This document shows positions 10,979 to 22,335 of a stretch of DNA of 64,000 nt, in pieces (positions within the stretch are counted from its first letter, which is position 1; each line of letters begins with the position of its first letter). The notes beneath the pieces were generated by a model, which saw only the letters and a program-made list of their open reading frames with translations, was not told the origin of the DNA and ran no database searches. Source of the DNA: Chaenocephalus aceratus. Its lineage: Eukaryota; Chordata; Actinopteri; Perciformes; Channichthyidae. The translations under genes were made by a program, and so were the position numbers. The stretch spans positions 8,239,767-8,303,766 of the forward strand of contig CM043791.1 of the NCBI GenBank assembly GCA_023974075.1, read 5' to 3'.

Positions 10979-11165
10979 AGTTCTCATTCATAACACTCCG
11001 TTCGATGTCTCACTATGGGATGCGCCTCATCGCGGAGCAAACAGAAGCATCAATCTCATTACGCCAATCCTGATTGGCCGGTGATCTTGACGTCAGCGTC
11101 AGGGAATCCACCCCCTATAAGTAGCTTGCGCTACGTCGCATGCGTCATTCAAACACCTCTTCTCG
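10979..11165. repeat. DIRS copy 1 left inverted terminal repeat
   Basis: It starts TTCTCATTCATAACACTCCG. The portion from about 11013 to 11155 pairs in reverse complement with 14170-14313, with few mismatches (for example GGCCGGTGATC against GATCACCAGCC). The first ~35 bp have their complement in the internal region of copies 2 and 3 rather than in the right repeat, as DIRS architecture predicts. Confidence 0.8.
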
Positions 11166-11534
11166 CTTCAGAGCACATCTCGATGGTAGCCGGGCTAGCT
11201 TAACGGTCCACAGACTGAACCCAAAGCTAACTTTCGGTCGACGGGCGCTCGCCGGCTACTCTTCTGCTTCGCAAGAAGACTGTTAATGCTAACACACCAG
11301 TTAGTATTACAATTGACCTCGCCGTTTCAGGTAAGGTTTTGATTTTGTTCAAGCTAACAACACACCTGTTGCTAACTTGCTTTCCCTCACTATCGACACC
11401 ACGGTAGCGAGGATGTTTTTTTCTTTTTCTCTCACCGAGGAGGAAAAGATTAAAGAATATTAACACACCAGTTAATATTCTTTGACAACGTACCTGTTAC
11501 GAGCGGGTCCTCTCCACGCCACGCGGCGAACAAG

Positions 11535-12486
11535 ATGGACGCCTCTCTCCCTCACACCAGAGTAGTCAGGGACTCGGAGGCTCGGCTCTGCGGCTGCGGG
11601 TTGAAAATATCAGGCACAGACTCACACCAGGTCTGCTCGTCCTGCCTCGGGCTGGAACACGCCCAGGAGGCAATTGACAACCCCGGCTCGTGCGGGCATT
11701 GTGCCCGCTTCACCGTAAAGAGCCTCCGCCAACGGTTAGCACGCCAAGCTAGCTTGTCGGGACAGGTCCCCCTCATGTCCGCTGATTTGCCGGCTGGCAA
11801 TCAAGACGCGGGGGCGTCCGCCGCAGAGATTGAGCCCCGAACTGTGCCGGTCTGGGGCTCATCAACAGCGGCAGCCGCGGAACCGGAGTCCCGCGCCGTG
11901 TCAGGCTGGGACCCGGTGGCGGCAAGAGACGCGAGAACGGAGCCCCATGCTTTACCAAGCCCCATGCTTTACCAAGCTGGGGCTCCCGGCTGGACCTCAC
12001 CATGGTTTCGCCCGCGGAGGATGTCCTGGAATTGGATTATATGGAGGACGAAGAGGGTGCCTCTGAGTTCCTCCTGTCTGATTCGGATGAGCAAGAAGAC
12101 GATATCTTCGTGTCATCGGCCCAGGCTGCAAAGCCGGGAGCGATGGCTGCTCTCCCGGGCGATAGCACACAGACACAAGCTTCGCCCTGTCTGAGCATGG
12201 ACCTGCAGGCCGTGTGTCAGCGTGCCGCGTCCAGACTAGACATCCCGTGGCCCGAAATGGCCAAGGAGACCTCCATGTCCCGTTACGAGGGGAAACATTT
12301 TCCCCAAGCAACGAGGACAAAGAGGCAACTCCTTCCGGTCTTCCCGGAGATGTTGGATGAGGTGTCGGTCTCGTGGAGAGACCGGCCCTTTAGCAACAAG
12401 GCCCCAATCCAGGGTGCCTCCTCCCTAGACTGTGACGGTATGGAGAGGCTCGGCCTGCTCCGCATACCGCCTATGGAACCGCTGGT
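11535..12486 (+). pseudogene. DIRS gag-like ORF1, N-terminal and middle parts
   Basis: The N-terminal part (from ATG 11535) has a Cys-rich module with CGCGLKISG, VCSSCLGLEHAQEA and CGHCARF, then KSLRQRLARQ. This is the usual DIRS ORF1 start. The frame then shifts; the acidic middle part (MEDEEGASEFLLSDSDEQED) and the block with AVCQRAASRLDIPW and FPEMLDEVSVSW continue in the frame open from 12002. ORF1 then runs into RNase H sequence at about 12487, because the C-terminal gag and the RT are missing. A short duplication, TGCTTTACCAAGC, occurs twice at 11948-11977. DIRS gag is presumed to package RNA. This copy is broken. Confidence 0.75.
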
Positions 12487-12988
12487 GGCAGCGATGCACG
12501 TACCAGGAGTGATGAACCTCGGGGCGGATCTACTGTCCAGAGGTGCACCACTATATGCAGACTGGACTCTACATCCAAAGATTGTGAGTCAGCTGTGGGT
12601 GCGTTACGGCCGAGCCGCGGTAGATCTGTTCGCATCAAAAGAAAATGCTCAATGTCAGCTGTTCTTTTCAATGTGCGATTTAAACGCACCGTTAGGCGTG
12701 GATGCGCTCGCGCACGTTTGGCCTCCGGGCCTTCTGTACGCGTTCCCACCCCTGGCTCTGATACCCCCAACTCTGGCCAGAGTGAGAGAACAACGCCACA
12801 CACTTATCCTGATAGCTCCGCACTGGCCCGCAATGTACTGGCTGGCGGAGATATATCAGCTGCTGTGCGGGCAGCCATGGCAGCTCCCACTACGCAGGGA
12901 CATACTGTCTCAGGCGGGGAGGGCGATCCTTCACCCACGCCCAGAGCACGGGGCACTATGGGCCTGGCCCGTGAGTGGTACAATCTGA
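12487..12988 (+). pseudogene. DIRS RNase H end and methyltransferase-like region
   Basis: From about 12494 the frame reads HVPGVMNLGADLLSRG, the end of the RNase H domain, as in the fuller copy at 58-60 kb. Then come VDLFASKENAQC, LYAFPPLALIPPTL and HTLILIAPHWPAM. This corresponds to the region after RNase H in DIRS ORFs that is described as methyltransferase-like. The Phe-Pro-Pro-Leu stretch is the presumed motif; I am less sure of this label. It overlaps the recombinase frame, typical of DIRS. Homologous sequence starts abruptly at the deletion join. Confidence 0.7.
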
Positions 12989-14016
12989 ATACAGTGGGAC
13001 TCCCTCAGAAGGTGATAAACACTATTCAGAGTGCGAGAGCTTCCTCCACCAGGTCTCTCTATGACTGTAAGTGGAGGGTGTTTGAGGAGTGGTGCCTTCA
13101 AGAAGGGCACATCTCTTTGCAATGTCCTGTCGGGGTGATTTTATCATTCCTACAGGACTTGATCGATAAACACAGAGCTTTCTCTACGATCAAGGTGTAC
13201 CTGGCTGCTACTGCTGCATGCCATGTGGGCTTTGAGGGAAAAACGGCTAGCCAACATCCTTTGGTTTGCCGTTTTATGAAGGGAGCGCGCAGGCTCCTCC
13301 CTGTCTCCAGGTCGCTGGTGCCCTTATGGGACCTGGCAGTGGTTTTAAATGGGCTCACTCTAACCCCATTTGAACCCCTTGAAGAAGCTGACATGAAGCA
13401 CTTGTCACTCAAGACAGTGCTGTTACTGGCTCTGGCATCCGCCAAGCGAGTCAGTGACATTCATGCGCTATCTGTACATCCTTCATGCACTCAGTTCGCC
13501 CCAGGGCAAACGAGAGTGTTGTTGAAGCCCAACCCTGCCTTTATACCAAAGGTGGTTGGTTCATGTACCCCGATTGACATTGAGGCATTTCCTCCGGCGC
13601 TGTGTTCCTCCGGGGAGCAGCAGCTGGATTTGCTGTGTCCAGTCCGTGCTTTACGCACTTATATGGACAGATCAAAATAGTTTCGTCATAATGACCAACT
13701 CTTTGTGTCCTGGGCTAACCATCAGAAGGGCAAGCCCGTTACTAAGCAACGGCTCTCCCACTGGATTGTGGAGGCAATTGCTTTGGCCTATACGAGTCAG
13801 GGTTTGCAGGCACCTTCGGGTCTGCGTGCTCATTCGACTCGTGGTCTGGCTACATCCTGGGCTTTGTTCAAGGGTGTTTCCATCCAAGACATTTGTGCAG
13901 CAGCGAGCTGGTCCTCGCCGCTCACTTTTGTCCGCTTTTACAGGCTTGATGTCTCTGCTCCTAGTGTGGCCCGCGCAGTGCTGGGCACCTTGTTGAGTCA
14001 GAGCTCTACCTGTTAA
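12953..14016 (+). pseudogene. DIRS tyrosine recombinase, one in-frame TAG
   Basis: The frame is open from 12595 but recognisable protein starts near 12953 (GLAREWYNLN). An N-terminal SAM-like core (SLYDCKWRVFEEWC, FSTIKVYLAA) is followed by the catalytic Arg in ALASAKRVSDIHAL, the His-x-x-Arg block in GLRAHSTRGLA and the Tyr in FVRFYRLDVS. These are the R, H-x-x-R and Y of tyrosine recombinases, which insert DIRS circles. A TAG at 13678-13680 interrupts the frame between the Arg and His blocks; the same frame resumes with FRHNDQLFVSW to TAA 14016. Unit 2 has the same TAG. Apart from it, all catalytic residues are present. Confidence 0.85.
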
Positions 14017-14066
14017 GTTCTGGTTGGTTTGGTGAATTTCGAGATAAGCTCGTCTGGCAATACGGG

Positions 14067-14369
14067 AGCTACAATATCCCTTACGTAACCCCAGTTCTCA
14101 GAGTAACATGTAGTGAGATGTCTCACCAGACGGCCCTCCTTGCTATGGTGAAGCGAGAAGAGTTGCTTATTTTGAATGACGCATGCGACGTAGCGCAAGC
14201 TACTTATAGGGGGTGGATTCCCTGACGCTGACGTCAAGATCACCAGCCAATCAGGATTGGCGTAATGAGATTGATGCTTCCGTTTGCTCCGCGATGAGGC
14301 GCATCCCATAGTGAGACATCTCATTTCATGTTACTCTGAGTCCTGGGGTTACGTAAGTAACCTACAGTT
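14067..14369. repeat. DIRS copy 1 internal complementary region and right ITR
   Basis: From CAATATCCC the sequence goes directly to TTACGTAACCCC. Unit 2 has about 47 bp between them that complement the outer end of the left ITR, so the internal complementary region of copy 1 has lost that half. The right ITR (14166-14369) ends GGTTACGTAAGTAACCTACAG. This outer end is complementary to GGTTACTTACGTAACCCC in the internal region of unit 2. Confidence 0.75.
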
Positions 14370-15487
14370 ATGGTGAAATGCAACAGGTCATCACACTGAT
14401 TTGTTTTCCTCCTACATGATTTACTTACGACGCAGATATCACGGCACAGACAAATATGTTAGCAAATGAACACATTGGCTTCATAGTAATTATTTTAATG
14501 CATATTTACATTAAGTATGAAGCTTAATAGGTGTTACATATCTGTTGTCTAAGTATGTGATTAAAAGACCGTCTTGCTGTTATCTGTTAAGGTATGCTGT
14601 CACACCAGGCCTTTTAAATAGACACTAGGGAGTGCTGGTGATTACACTGTGTGTGTTACCAAGATACTACAGTGGTGCTATTGAGAAGACAGGAAGGTTG
14701 AGTAATGAAAAAAATCTGTTTGTTTACTGAAAATAATGACAGAAATCTTCCTCGGTTGTCGTTATTTGGAGATTCCGAGCTGTTAGGTCTGGATGGAAAG
14801 AGGAAGATAGATTAATTATGCGCTGCCATATGTCATGCCAAGGAGCCTGGAACCAAAGCGTGTCTCACCACATGAACATGAGTTCTGCGTTGGTGGTGGA
14901 TGCTGATCCCCAACTGTAAAATAAAAGGTCCTAAAGGAAGATATGTTTTTAATTCCTACACTGTCCGCAGGCAACTATGAAAATAATGTTACCCACTGCT
15001 TAGCTAATTTTCTATTCATATGCATTTGTAAAAAAAGTATCTTTATGTTCTATGGAATCGTCCAATGCAAACGTGAATCTAAGCAATACAAGTTTGCGGT
15101 GTTCAGAATTTGACTTTTTTGTTTGACCAAGGAAAAACACTTGCATGCTTTGTTGTGTTACTTTTGTTAGATATTTTTTAAGTGACAAAAACCTTTAACA
15201 TCAATTGTGAATAAAGGATGAAGGATGAAGAGAAACTCCCTATGGCATGAACTATTGGAATGTAGCCTTTGCAGATCATTTACATGCACACACCTATATA
15301 GCACACTACAGTAGAGGGGAAACCCCAAAAAGCATAATAGGGTGCCTTATATGACGCCACTGGAGGTAAACAAACGTGTGGAAACATGCAATACAAAAGT
15401 AATTTATTGGGTAACGGGCTGTTAATACACCATGTTGTTAAACATCAAGAACAAGAAGAAGTTTAATTAAAACAAATCATCTTGTAA
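14370..15487. other. Unassigned DNA in duplication unit 1
   Basis: No gene recognised. About 15240-15370 shares blocks (TAGCCTTTGCAGATCATTTA, then GGGGAAACCCCAAAAAGCAT) with 63130-63240, so it is a dispersed teleost repeat. Its unit 2 counterpart is 24534-25632, which lacks a ~19-bp piece at about 14955 (CACTGTCCGCAGGCA region). Confidence 0.5.
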
Positions 15488-15495
15488 GCTAGTAT

Positions 15496-16245
15496 TAGGG
15501 ATGCCAGCGATTATTCAATTATTCGAATATTCGTTACAGTCTCCATAATCGAATATTATTTTTAAAAATCGATTTTATTTATATATCTTTTTTTTATTAT
15601 TATTATTTTTTTTTTTTTTCTGGCTTAGTTTCAACCAAAATATATATAAATATATATATGCTAATAATAGTAATAGTATTAATAATTGTAAATGGCCATT
15701 GGTCACACCACCAGTTTGTTTTACTGTAAACTTGGAGGAAGCCTGCGCAGAGCAGACTGCTGCTGCAGCACGCTACACACCAACCCCGCCCCCACCCCCC
15801 CTCTCCCTCACACGTGCGACTAAAGATGAACAAAGCGGCAGGTAAAAAGAGTTCCTCCTTGTGGAACTACTTCGAACATACAAGTCCAAAGGAAGTTAAA
15901 TGCAAGCTCTGCAAAAAGACGTTGGTCTGTCACAACTCAACCTCAACAATGCGTTCGCATTTGAGTGCGAAGCACGCCAAAGAGGTTACAGAGAAAGACG
16001 CAGCACAGCTGGCCATTACCAACTTCACTTCAAGGCCACGTTGTTGTGATGACATGCTTGTTTGTTGTTTGTACTGTTAAACATGTTCTACTAAAGAAAA
16101 CAACGGAATTCCTTTTGTCTGATTATTTTTTTTTTTTCTCCCGCGGGGGGGGGGGGGGGGGGGGGGGGGGGTCGAATAATTGATTATTATTCGCCAGGGC
16201 TGCCGAATAATCGATTTTGATCATGGTCAGTTTCTGGCAACCCTA
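15496..16245. mobile_element. hAT element with BED-finger remnant (unit 1)
   Basis: The ends are TAGGGATGCC and GGCAACCCTA, with internal CGATTATTC/GAATAATCG inverted stretches. It is flanked by a perfect 8-bp repeat, GCTAGTAT, at 15488-15495 and 16246-16253. It includes long A/T runs, and a ~26-base G run near 16145-16171 is likely length-unstable. It carries a BED zinc-finger reading frame on the plus strand but no catalytic domain. Confidence 0.85.
15826..16080 (+). pseudogene. BED-type zinc finger of a hAT transposase
   Basis: From ATG 15826 (MNKAAGKKSS; the frame is open from 15814) the product reads SLWNYFE, then VKCKLCKKTL and MRSHLSAKHA. This is a BED finger: Cys-x2-Cys, followed about 20 residues later by His-x4-His, after an aromatic Trp-x2-Phe. 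BED fingers bind DNA at the N-terminus of hAT transposases. The frame ends at TAA 16080, and no RNase-H-like DDE core follows. In unit 2 a deletion of about 320 bp removes it after LW. An exon remnant is possible. Confidence 0.75.
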
Positions 16246-16292
16246 GCTAGTATGAGGCACCCAATAAAGAAACCTCAAGATGCAACTTGTAA

Positions 16293-17545
16293 ATGCGTGA
16301 GCTGACTCATCAAGAGCTGCTATCTACAGTAATCACTGCAATCAAACACAGCATCAGGGTTTTCCCCAACCTGAAACCCTGGATGACCGGCCGCGTCCGC
16401 ATGCTGCTCAAGGCCCGTGACTCAGCCTTCAGGTCAGGGGACAGAGCTCTCTACAGTGCTGCTCGAGCCGACCTGAAGAGAGGAATTACAAAAGCCAAGA
16501 CAGACTACAAAACAAGGATTGAGGACCACCTCACAAGCAACAACCCTAGGCAGGTGTGGCAGGGCATTAAGAACATTACCAACTACAGGGGGTGTGACAC
16601 GGCAACTGGGGACTCAAGCGTGTCGCTAGCAGAGGAACTGAACTGCTTCTTTGCTCGCTTCGAGACACCACAGCAGCAATCAGCAACTCCACCCCAGCCC
16701 CCAACCGCCTCCAGCACCCCCCCACTTACTGTGGAGGAGCATGATGTGAGACGGGTGCTCAAAGCAGTGAACCCCAGGAAGGCTGCTGGTCCAGATGGAG
16801 TACCTGGGAAGGTGCTCAGAGCGTGTGCCAACCAGCTCTCACAGGTCTTCACCAGCATTTTTAATCTCTCCCTGAAACTCGCTGTTATCCCACCTTGCCT
16901 TAAAACTGCCACTATCATTCCTGTTCCAAAGAAAGCAACCACTGACAGCCTTAATGACTACCGCCCCATTGCATTCACACCTGTGATCATGAAGTGTTTT
17001 GAGAGGCTGGTGTGACATCACATAAAGGCCTGCCTTCCCCCCACCCTCGACCCACACCAGTTTGCCTACAGAGCAAATAGATCCACTGAAGACGCCATAG
17101 CCATAGCTCTCCACTCTGCACGGACCCACCTGGAGCATCGTGGGAGCTATGTCAGATTGCTCTTTATTGACTACAGCTCAGCGTTCAACACAATCATCCC
17201 GGACATTCTAGTTTGCAAACTATCAAACCTAGGCTTTCCCCACCCACCTGTTCCTGGATCAAAGATGTCCTCACTAACCACCTCCAGCGTGTGAGACTTG
17301 GCCCCCATCACTCCTCCACCCGCACTCTCAGCACCGGCTCTCCTCAGGGCTGTGTGCTGAACACTCTCCTGTACTCGCTCTACACCCACGACTGCAGTCC
17401 AGCCCACCCAGAGAACATCATCGTCAAGTTTGCTGACGACACCACTGTGGTGGGGCTCATCTCAGGAGGAGACGAGTCGGCCTACAGGAGTGAGGTACTG
17501 AAGCTCTCAGCGTGGTGTTCAGTGAACAACCTGGCACTGAACGTC
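16293..17545 (+). pseudogene. CR1-group LINE reverse transcriptase fragment (unit 1)
   Basis: It has a pre-RT region (PWMTGRVRMLLKARDSAF), then RT blocks: [59 protein letters not shown] and the catalytic FADDTTVVGL. A TGA at 17013-17015 interrupts [10 protein letters not shown], and a one-base shift follows near 17240, so the rest is read in another frame. The domain ends abruptly after NNLALNVS near 17545, where antisense DIRS gag sequence begins. The intact protein reverse-transcribes LINE RNA at nicked DNA. Both lesions are shared with unit 2. Confidence 0.88.
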
Positions 17546-18735
17546 TCCGGGAGGCCGGTGCACCCCATCCCGAAGCCCTCTGCTGACGCGGAGCGGAGAC
17601 AGAGGCCCGGTCTGGCCCCGCGGGTGCTGCAATTGAACCTGCCCCGTAGAACCAGCCGAGGGAGCAGGAGAGGCAGCGGGAGATGTGGGCGCTCTGTACC
17701 TGTGCCTCTCTCTCCTCCTTACCGTGACTTCACGCTCACCCCGCTGAGGGAGAGCCAGCGGCAGCATATGGCTGAGCTGCGCTCTTTCCTCCTCTAAGCG
17801 GCTGAAGCGCTGCATGACCGAGGTGATCGATCCGAAGAGCCCTTCCGTGGATACGGGGGCTCCAAGGAGATCATCACGGTCCTTCTTAGAGAGCGCCGTG
17901 AGTCCTAACCACACGTGGCGTGATCCCACTGAGGCCAAAGACATCACATGGCCAGCTACGGCGGACCAGATTATTCATCTGTCCGATGCGGCGGTCCACA
18001 TAATCGCTCCGGTCTTCCTGAAACGGGGAGACGGGGGCTTCCAGCTGAGGAGTAATCAGCGAAACCCCTAACACGCCCAGATTATTGGCCGCCGCGGCCA
18101 GCTGTGCCCCGAGCCTGAATATCTTATCCAAATATTCCAGTGTTTCACGGTCACAAGGCAGTGGGGGCAGGGGTATTCTCCCCCTCCGCCCAACCTGCTG
18201 CCTGTGGGAGCAGATGGGCACCCTGAGCAAACCTGCCATGCCAGCCAGCGGAGCCCTCGTCTTCAGAGGGTGCCGCCACACACTGCCAGATATCTGGCAA
18301 CCGGTGCGAAACAAAGGCTGGCTGGGCTGGCTGAATCGGGCCATAAAACCCCTGACGGAGGCGGCTCACCGGTTTGGGTGGTAGTGGAGGGGGGAGTGGT
18401 AGACCCACATGCTCCGCCGCCATGGCCATCACCAGCGGGAAATTCTGACGGGCAGACCTGCGCGGTGGACCCTTGTGGACACCAGACCCAGAAGCACCCG
18501 ACAACGAGAAGTCCTCGTCTTCTTCCTCTTTGACAAACGGGGTCACCCGGCCCATCGGAATGGCGAATACGAATGGCACCTCCTCGGCCACCTCCTGGTC
18601 CTCCATTTCGACCAACTCTTACTCCTCCTGGTCCTGCGCCTCGTTTTTCAGGCGATGTTGGCGTCTGAGACGCGCCCGCATTTAATCCAGGGCAAGTAGG
18701 GCAAGGCCGATGTTCAAGGAGTGGTGAGTCCATAT
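17545..18735 (-). pseudogene. DIRS gag-like ORF1, antisense to LINE (unit 1)
   Basis: On the minus strand, several frames give pieces of a DIRS ORF1. The middle reads EEVPFVFAIPMGRVTPFV and LVMAMAAEHVGLPLPPPL; then come ETLEYLDKIFRLGAQLAAAA and VDRRIGQMNNLVRRSW. The C-terminal part is RHVWLGLTALSKKDRDDLLG, APVSTEGLFG and EEERAQLSHMLP. The APV-x-GLFG block is typical of the DIRS gag C-terminus. This lineage differs from the DIRS at 11-14 kb. At least three frame changes make it non-functional. Its 3' end is joined tail-to-tail to the LINE. Confidence 0.65.
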
Positions 18736-20799
18736 TCTTTCACTTTCTTCTATCTATCTTCTTAGGTTTAGCTTCAGTTGTTGCTGCTCGCTGAAGAGAT
18801 GACGATGACGGTCGGTCGGGATTCAAGGATCATTTGACAAAGAGTTGCACAACAAAATGCCTATGCATTCGATAATTGGAGAGCATTTTTAAAAAGACCT
18901 CTTATTATGAATCTTATTCATTCATCTGCCATAGACAATCATTTTTGTCAGCCTCAAGATCTGTTGTATTTCCTATACTTTTTTGCATTAAATTCCATTT
19001 AATGAAGAGGACATCTACGAAAACCTAAGATGGCAATGTCCAAAATGCCAAACTCAAGGTTTTAAAAAGAGTAATATCGCAGTGATTACGTCCTCTAGTT
19101 GCAGATATTCATACATTTGGAGCAAAAGAGTAAAAACTATGACATTGTAGAGCCGTTATGTTTGCAGACCGAGGTTAGGTTGGATGGAGGGGTCAACAAA
19201 ACATTGAACCTAGAAGAACCTTGTTTTTCCACTCCTACTAGCAGTCATTACTGGTTACTCTTAACATTAACCATTAGTTGAACCATTTGGTTAAAAGAAT
19301 TTCCCAAATCGAAAGAATTTCCAAAATTGGGATCAATAAAGTATATATCTATCTATCTATATATCTAACCCTAACCCTAACTCACGGCAGTGTCCGATGA
19401 GAAAACTATTTTATTATTGCTGCAATGATTTTTAACATTTGTGAAAGGCAGTGATTTGTCTCCCTGGGAGGAGGTTGTCACAAATAACGTAATAAAGCAT
19501 TTCATTTGGAGGACTTGTTGGAAGAAACAAATTTAGGCTGGAGGCTAAATGTGTTGCTAACTGCTGTTTCTGCTGGATGTATACCACTAGGATTATGTGA
19601 AAAAGGATGTATTGTAGTAGAATTGATCGTTTAAAAATAAAGACACACAGCTATGTTTCTCTGACTCATACGTGGCCCCAGAGGTCTCATATCTCACATG
19701 TGAACACACTCACAAGCACAAACATGCTGAGATGCTAATGGACATCGACACTAGTCTTAACTGTCACCTGTTGGCTTTTCGTACAGTAAATGAGCTAGCT
19801 TCAGCTTTATCCACACTTTCATGGTCCGGATGTTGGAGGTGTAATGGAGAGAAAAAGAGAGCTATGGGAGTGAACCTTCATGTGACTGACCATCAGAAAC
19901 ACATTTAATCGGGTGATAGAGCAGATAAAAGTGGAGGGGATTGAGACGAAAAGAAGAAGAGCGGCAGAATATTTTTCCTTTGTAGCCTTTGGTGGCCCTA
20001 AAGCCGCAGCTGCCAGTGATTGCACTGACTATCAAACATATATGTTAAGCCTCCTGCTGATTACATATCTTTTTATTAAAGCACGGCAGAATAATTACGG
20101 TTGGCAAATCAGTGATAGCTTGTTCGGGGGGAATTACAAAACTGTTGAGCGAGGACTCAGAAACCGCCAACAGCAGCCAGACCTTCAAAACCAAAGACCT
20201 GTTTCTTTCTCTCTGAATCATCTCTGTTGGGTTTTTACTCCCCTGGCTGCTTCTTTTTGCTGCTCTATGAACAATTTCAGGATTTGATGTTTGGATATTG
20301 GATGTGTTTTAATCACTTTTTCCCTGTTGGTTTGGAAGGTGTGTGCTCTTGTCAAGCTCCATGCAGCACTGTAGAAATGTGTGATAGTCAAGGGGTGGTA
20401 GTGAATGAGAGACAAAGTGTGTTTGACACATCTTAACTGTCTTTGGACATCCTTGATCTCGATGTGCAACCGTTCTTACATTTTATCTTGCGGTTGCAAG
20501 CCAAAACAGTGGTCAAATGGGTCCTGACAACTGAGTACCTGTAGGGTTAGTTATTTTTTGAACTATTTCAAGTACTTGTTGGCTCACAAATAGCCCTCAT
20601 CTGCCATCTACATTTTGGAGGGTATATATATTTGTATTATGACTCCTTTTCAATCCAGACCCTAACCCTAACCCTCATGTAGTTTCTCTAAAAGCTCACA
20701 CATGGTTCTTATTCTCGGCAGAACCTTATCTTTACTACAAGCCAATACAGAACATGCGTGATTTCCACTGTATTGCACTCAAACATGCGACTTGACATT
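18736..20799. other. Noncoding DNA in unit 1
   Basis: No gene recognised; open frames up to 124 codons show no domain. A LINE-like tail (GGGATCAATAAAGTATATAT then a short TATC repeat) is at about 19330-19365. It is followed by about three CCCTAA units at 19365-19380, and CCCTAACCCTAACCCT recurs at about 20660. Copy 2 is at 28553-30618, about 0.2% different. Confidence 0.5.
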
Positions 20800-21857
20800 T
20801 GGAGAAGATAGAAAATAGTTTTTTGGGATTGGAATAGGAAGATTGGATCTTATCTTGAAAGAAAGTGCTTTTTGCCTGAGAGATCGAAGCAGAGAAAGAG
20901 GAGAGGAGAGCCTGATAGGTTAGGAGGTCGTCAGGGTGTTTGGATTACCACCATATCCGCTCCGCTGCCCGAAGGATGGTTCTATTAGCACGCAGTGCGT
21001 CATTTAGCCAGGGAGCAGGAGGGGAGTTGGAACGAGTCGGAGGAAGGGAGGGCTGAGAGCACCGATGAGGCAAAGGTAGAGGGGGAGAGGGAACGAAGGT
21101 TACGGCGGACAGGTGCAGGATGAGAAGAGATTAGTTTGTTATGTTTGGAAAGGGGTAGAGAGAATGAAATGAAGAAGTGATCGGAGGTGTGGAGCGGGTT
21201 TACAGAGAGGTTAGAAGTAGCGCAGTTCCTTGAGAATATGAGATCAAGGACATTGCCAGCTTTATGAGTGGGTGGGGATGGAGACAGTGAGAAAGCAAAG
21301 GTGGTTAAAAGAGATGTTAGTTCAGATATCTTCCCTGTCTGGAGGTTGAAGTCTCCGAGAAGTACAGCGGGAGGGCCAATTTCAGGGATGTGTGAGAGGA
21401 GATGATCTAATTCCTCCAAGAAGTCCCCCAAGGCGCCTGGTGGACGGTAGAGAACAACAATGGTTAATTGTATAGGATGGGTTACTGTGACAGCATGGAA
21501 TTCAAAGGTGGAAGGAGTGAAGTTAGGAGGGAAAAGCTCCATTTGGGAGAGAGCAGGAGACTAGCCACCTCCTCTGCCAGTGGGTCTGGGTGTATGGGAG
21601 AAGGAATATGCTGTGGAGAGAGCTGCTGGGGTGGATGTGTTGGATGGAGTAATCCAGGTCTCAGTGAGAGCAAGGAAATCCAGAGACTGCAGGGAGGCGT
21701 AGCCAGAGATGAAGTCGGCCTTAGGAACAGCTGACTGGCAGTTCCACAGGCCGCCTGAAACTAGATGTTGGATCTCAGTGGAGCATGTGGGATAGACGAG
21801 AGCAGGCCGGTTATATCGATTAGGAGATATACGGGGCCAGTAATAATTGCGAGAAGA
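20800..21857 (-). pseudogene. L2-group LINE endonuclease fragment (unit 1)
   Basis: The minus strand encodes the endonuclease: SLDFLALTETWIT (Glu block), VVLYRPPGALGDFLEEL (Tyr block), PAVLLGDFNLQTG (GDFN), NVLDLIFSRN and TSDHFFISFSLP (SDH block). Downstream, PWLNDALRANRTILRAAER begins the linker before the RT, and similarity fades near 20800. A ~100-bp deletion at about 21006 and a ~12-bp deletion near 21528 break the frame, relative to unit 2. At its 5' end the LINE is cut by the duplication junction at 21858. Confidence 0.85.
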
Positions 21858-21860
21858 CAC
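21858..21860. other. Tandem duplication junction (CAC microhomology)
   Basis: Left of the junction the sequence is GCGAGAAGACAC, as at the end of unit 2 (31771-31784, then ATAAACAGG). Right of it, CACCGTAAAGAGCC matches 11711. CAC at 21858-21860 fits either parent, so the joint has 3 bp of microhomology and no inserted bases. Confidence 0.9.
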
Positions 21861-22335
21861 CGTAAAGAGCCTCCGCCGACGGTTAGCACGCCAAGCTAGC
21901 TTGTCGGGACAGGTCCCCCTCATGTCCGCTGATTTGCCGGCTGGCAATCAAGACGCGGGGGCGTCCGCTGCAGAGATTGAGCCCCGAACTGTGCCGGTCT
22001 GGGGCTCATCAACAGCGGCAGCTGCGGAACCGGAGTCCCGCACCGTGTCAGGCTGGGACCCGGTGGCGGCAAGAGACGCGAGAACGGAGCCCCACGCTTT
22101 ACCAAGCTAGGGCTCCCGGCTGGACCTCACCATGGTTTCGCCCGCGGAGGATGTCCTGGAATTGGATTATATGGAGGACGAAGAGGGTGCCTCTGAGTTC
22201 CTCCTGTCTGATTCGGATGAGCAAGAAGACAATATCTTCGTGTCATCGGCCCAGGCTGCAAAGCCGGGAGCGATGGCTGCTCTCCCGGGCGATAGCACAC
22301 CAGCTTCGCCCTGTCTGAGCATGGACCTGTAGGCC

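Larger units (their letters stand above)
10979..14369 (+). mobile_element. DIRS retrotransposon, copy 1 (internally deleted)
   Basis: Inverted terminal repeats lie at 10979-11165 and 14166-14369. Both contain the segment with TAAGTAGCTTGCG/CGCAAGCTACTTA and the GATGCGCCTCAT/ATGAGGCGCATC edge. An internal complementary region near 14067-14130 precedes the right repeat. Coding runs gag N-terminus, gag middle, then directly RNase H end, methyltransferase-like region and tyrosine recombinase. The gag C-terminus, RT and most of RNase H are deleted at a join near 12487. DIRS elements integrate as circles through the tyrosine recombinase and leave no target duplication (family knowledge). The tandem-duplication breakpoint at 11711 lies inside this element. 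Confidence 0.88.
11711..21857. repeat. Tandem duplication, unit 1
   Basis: It starts CACCGTAAAGAGCC inside DIRS copy 1 and ends just before CAC at 21858 inside the LINE endonuclease. Sequence from 11711 on is repeated in order and orientation from 21858. The unit is 10147 bp. Features shared with unit 2 include the same DIRS deletion join and TAG, the same hAT and target duplication, and the same LINE/gag chimera. Differences by eye are about 0.2% over 16.3-21 kb and several percent in the recombinase. Confidence 0.93.

Noticed and set aside
19913..20287. 124-codon ORF, identical in unit 2 (29732-30106)
   Set aside because: Identity between the units reflects the recent duplication, not selection. 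No domain seen.
19365..20675. CCCTAA units at 19365-19380 and about 20656, and the copies in unit 2, as telomeric sequence
   Set aside because: Only two to three units each, next to a LINE-like tail and TATC repeat. Interstitial short runs are common by chance or insertion, and there is no long array.
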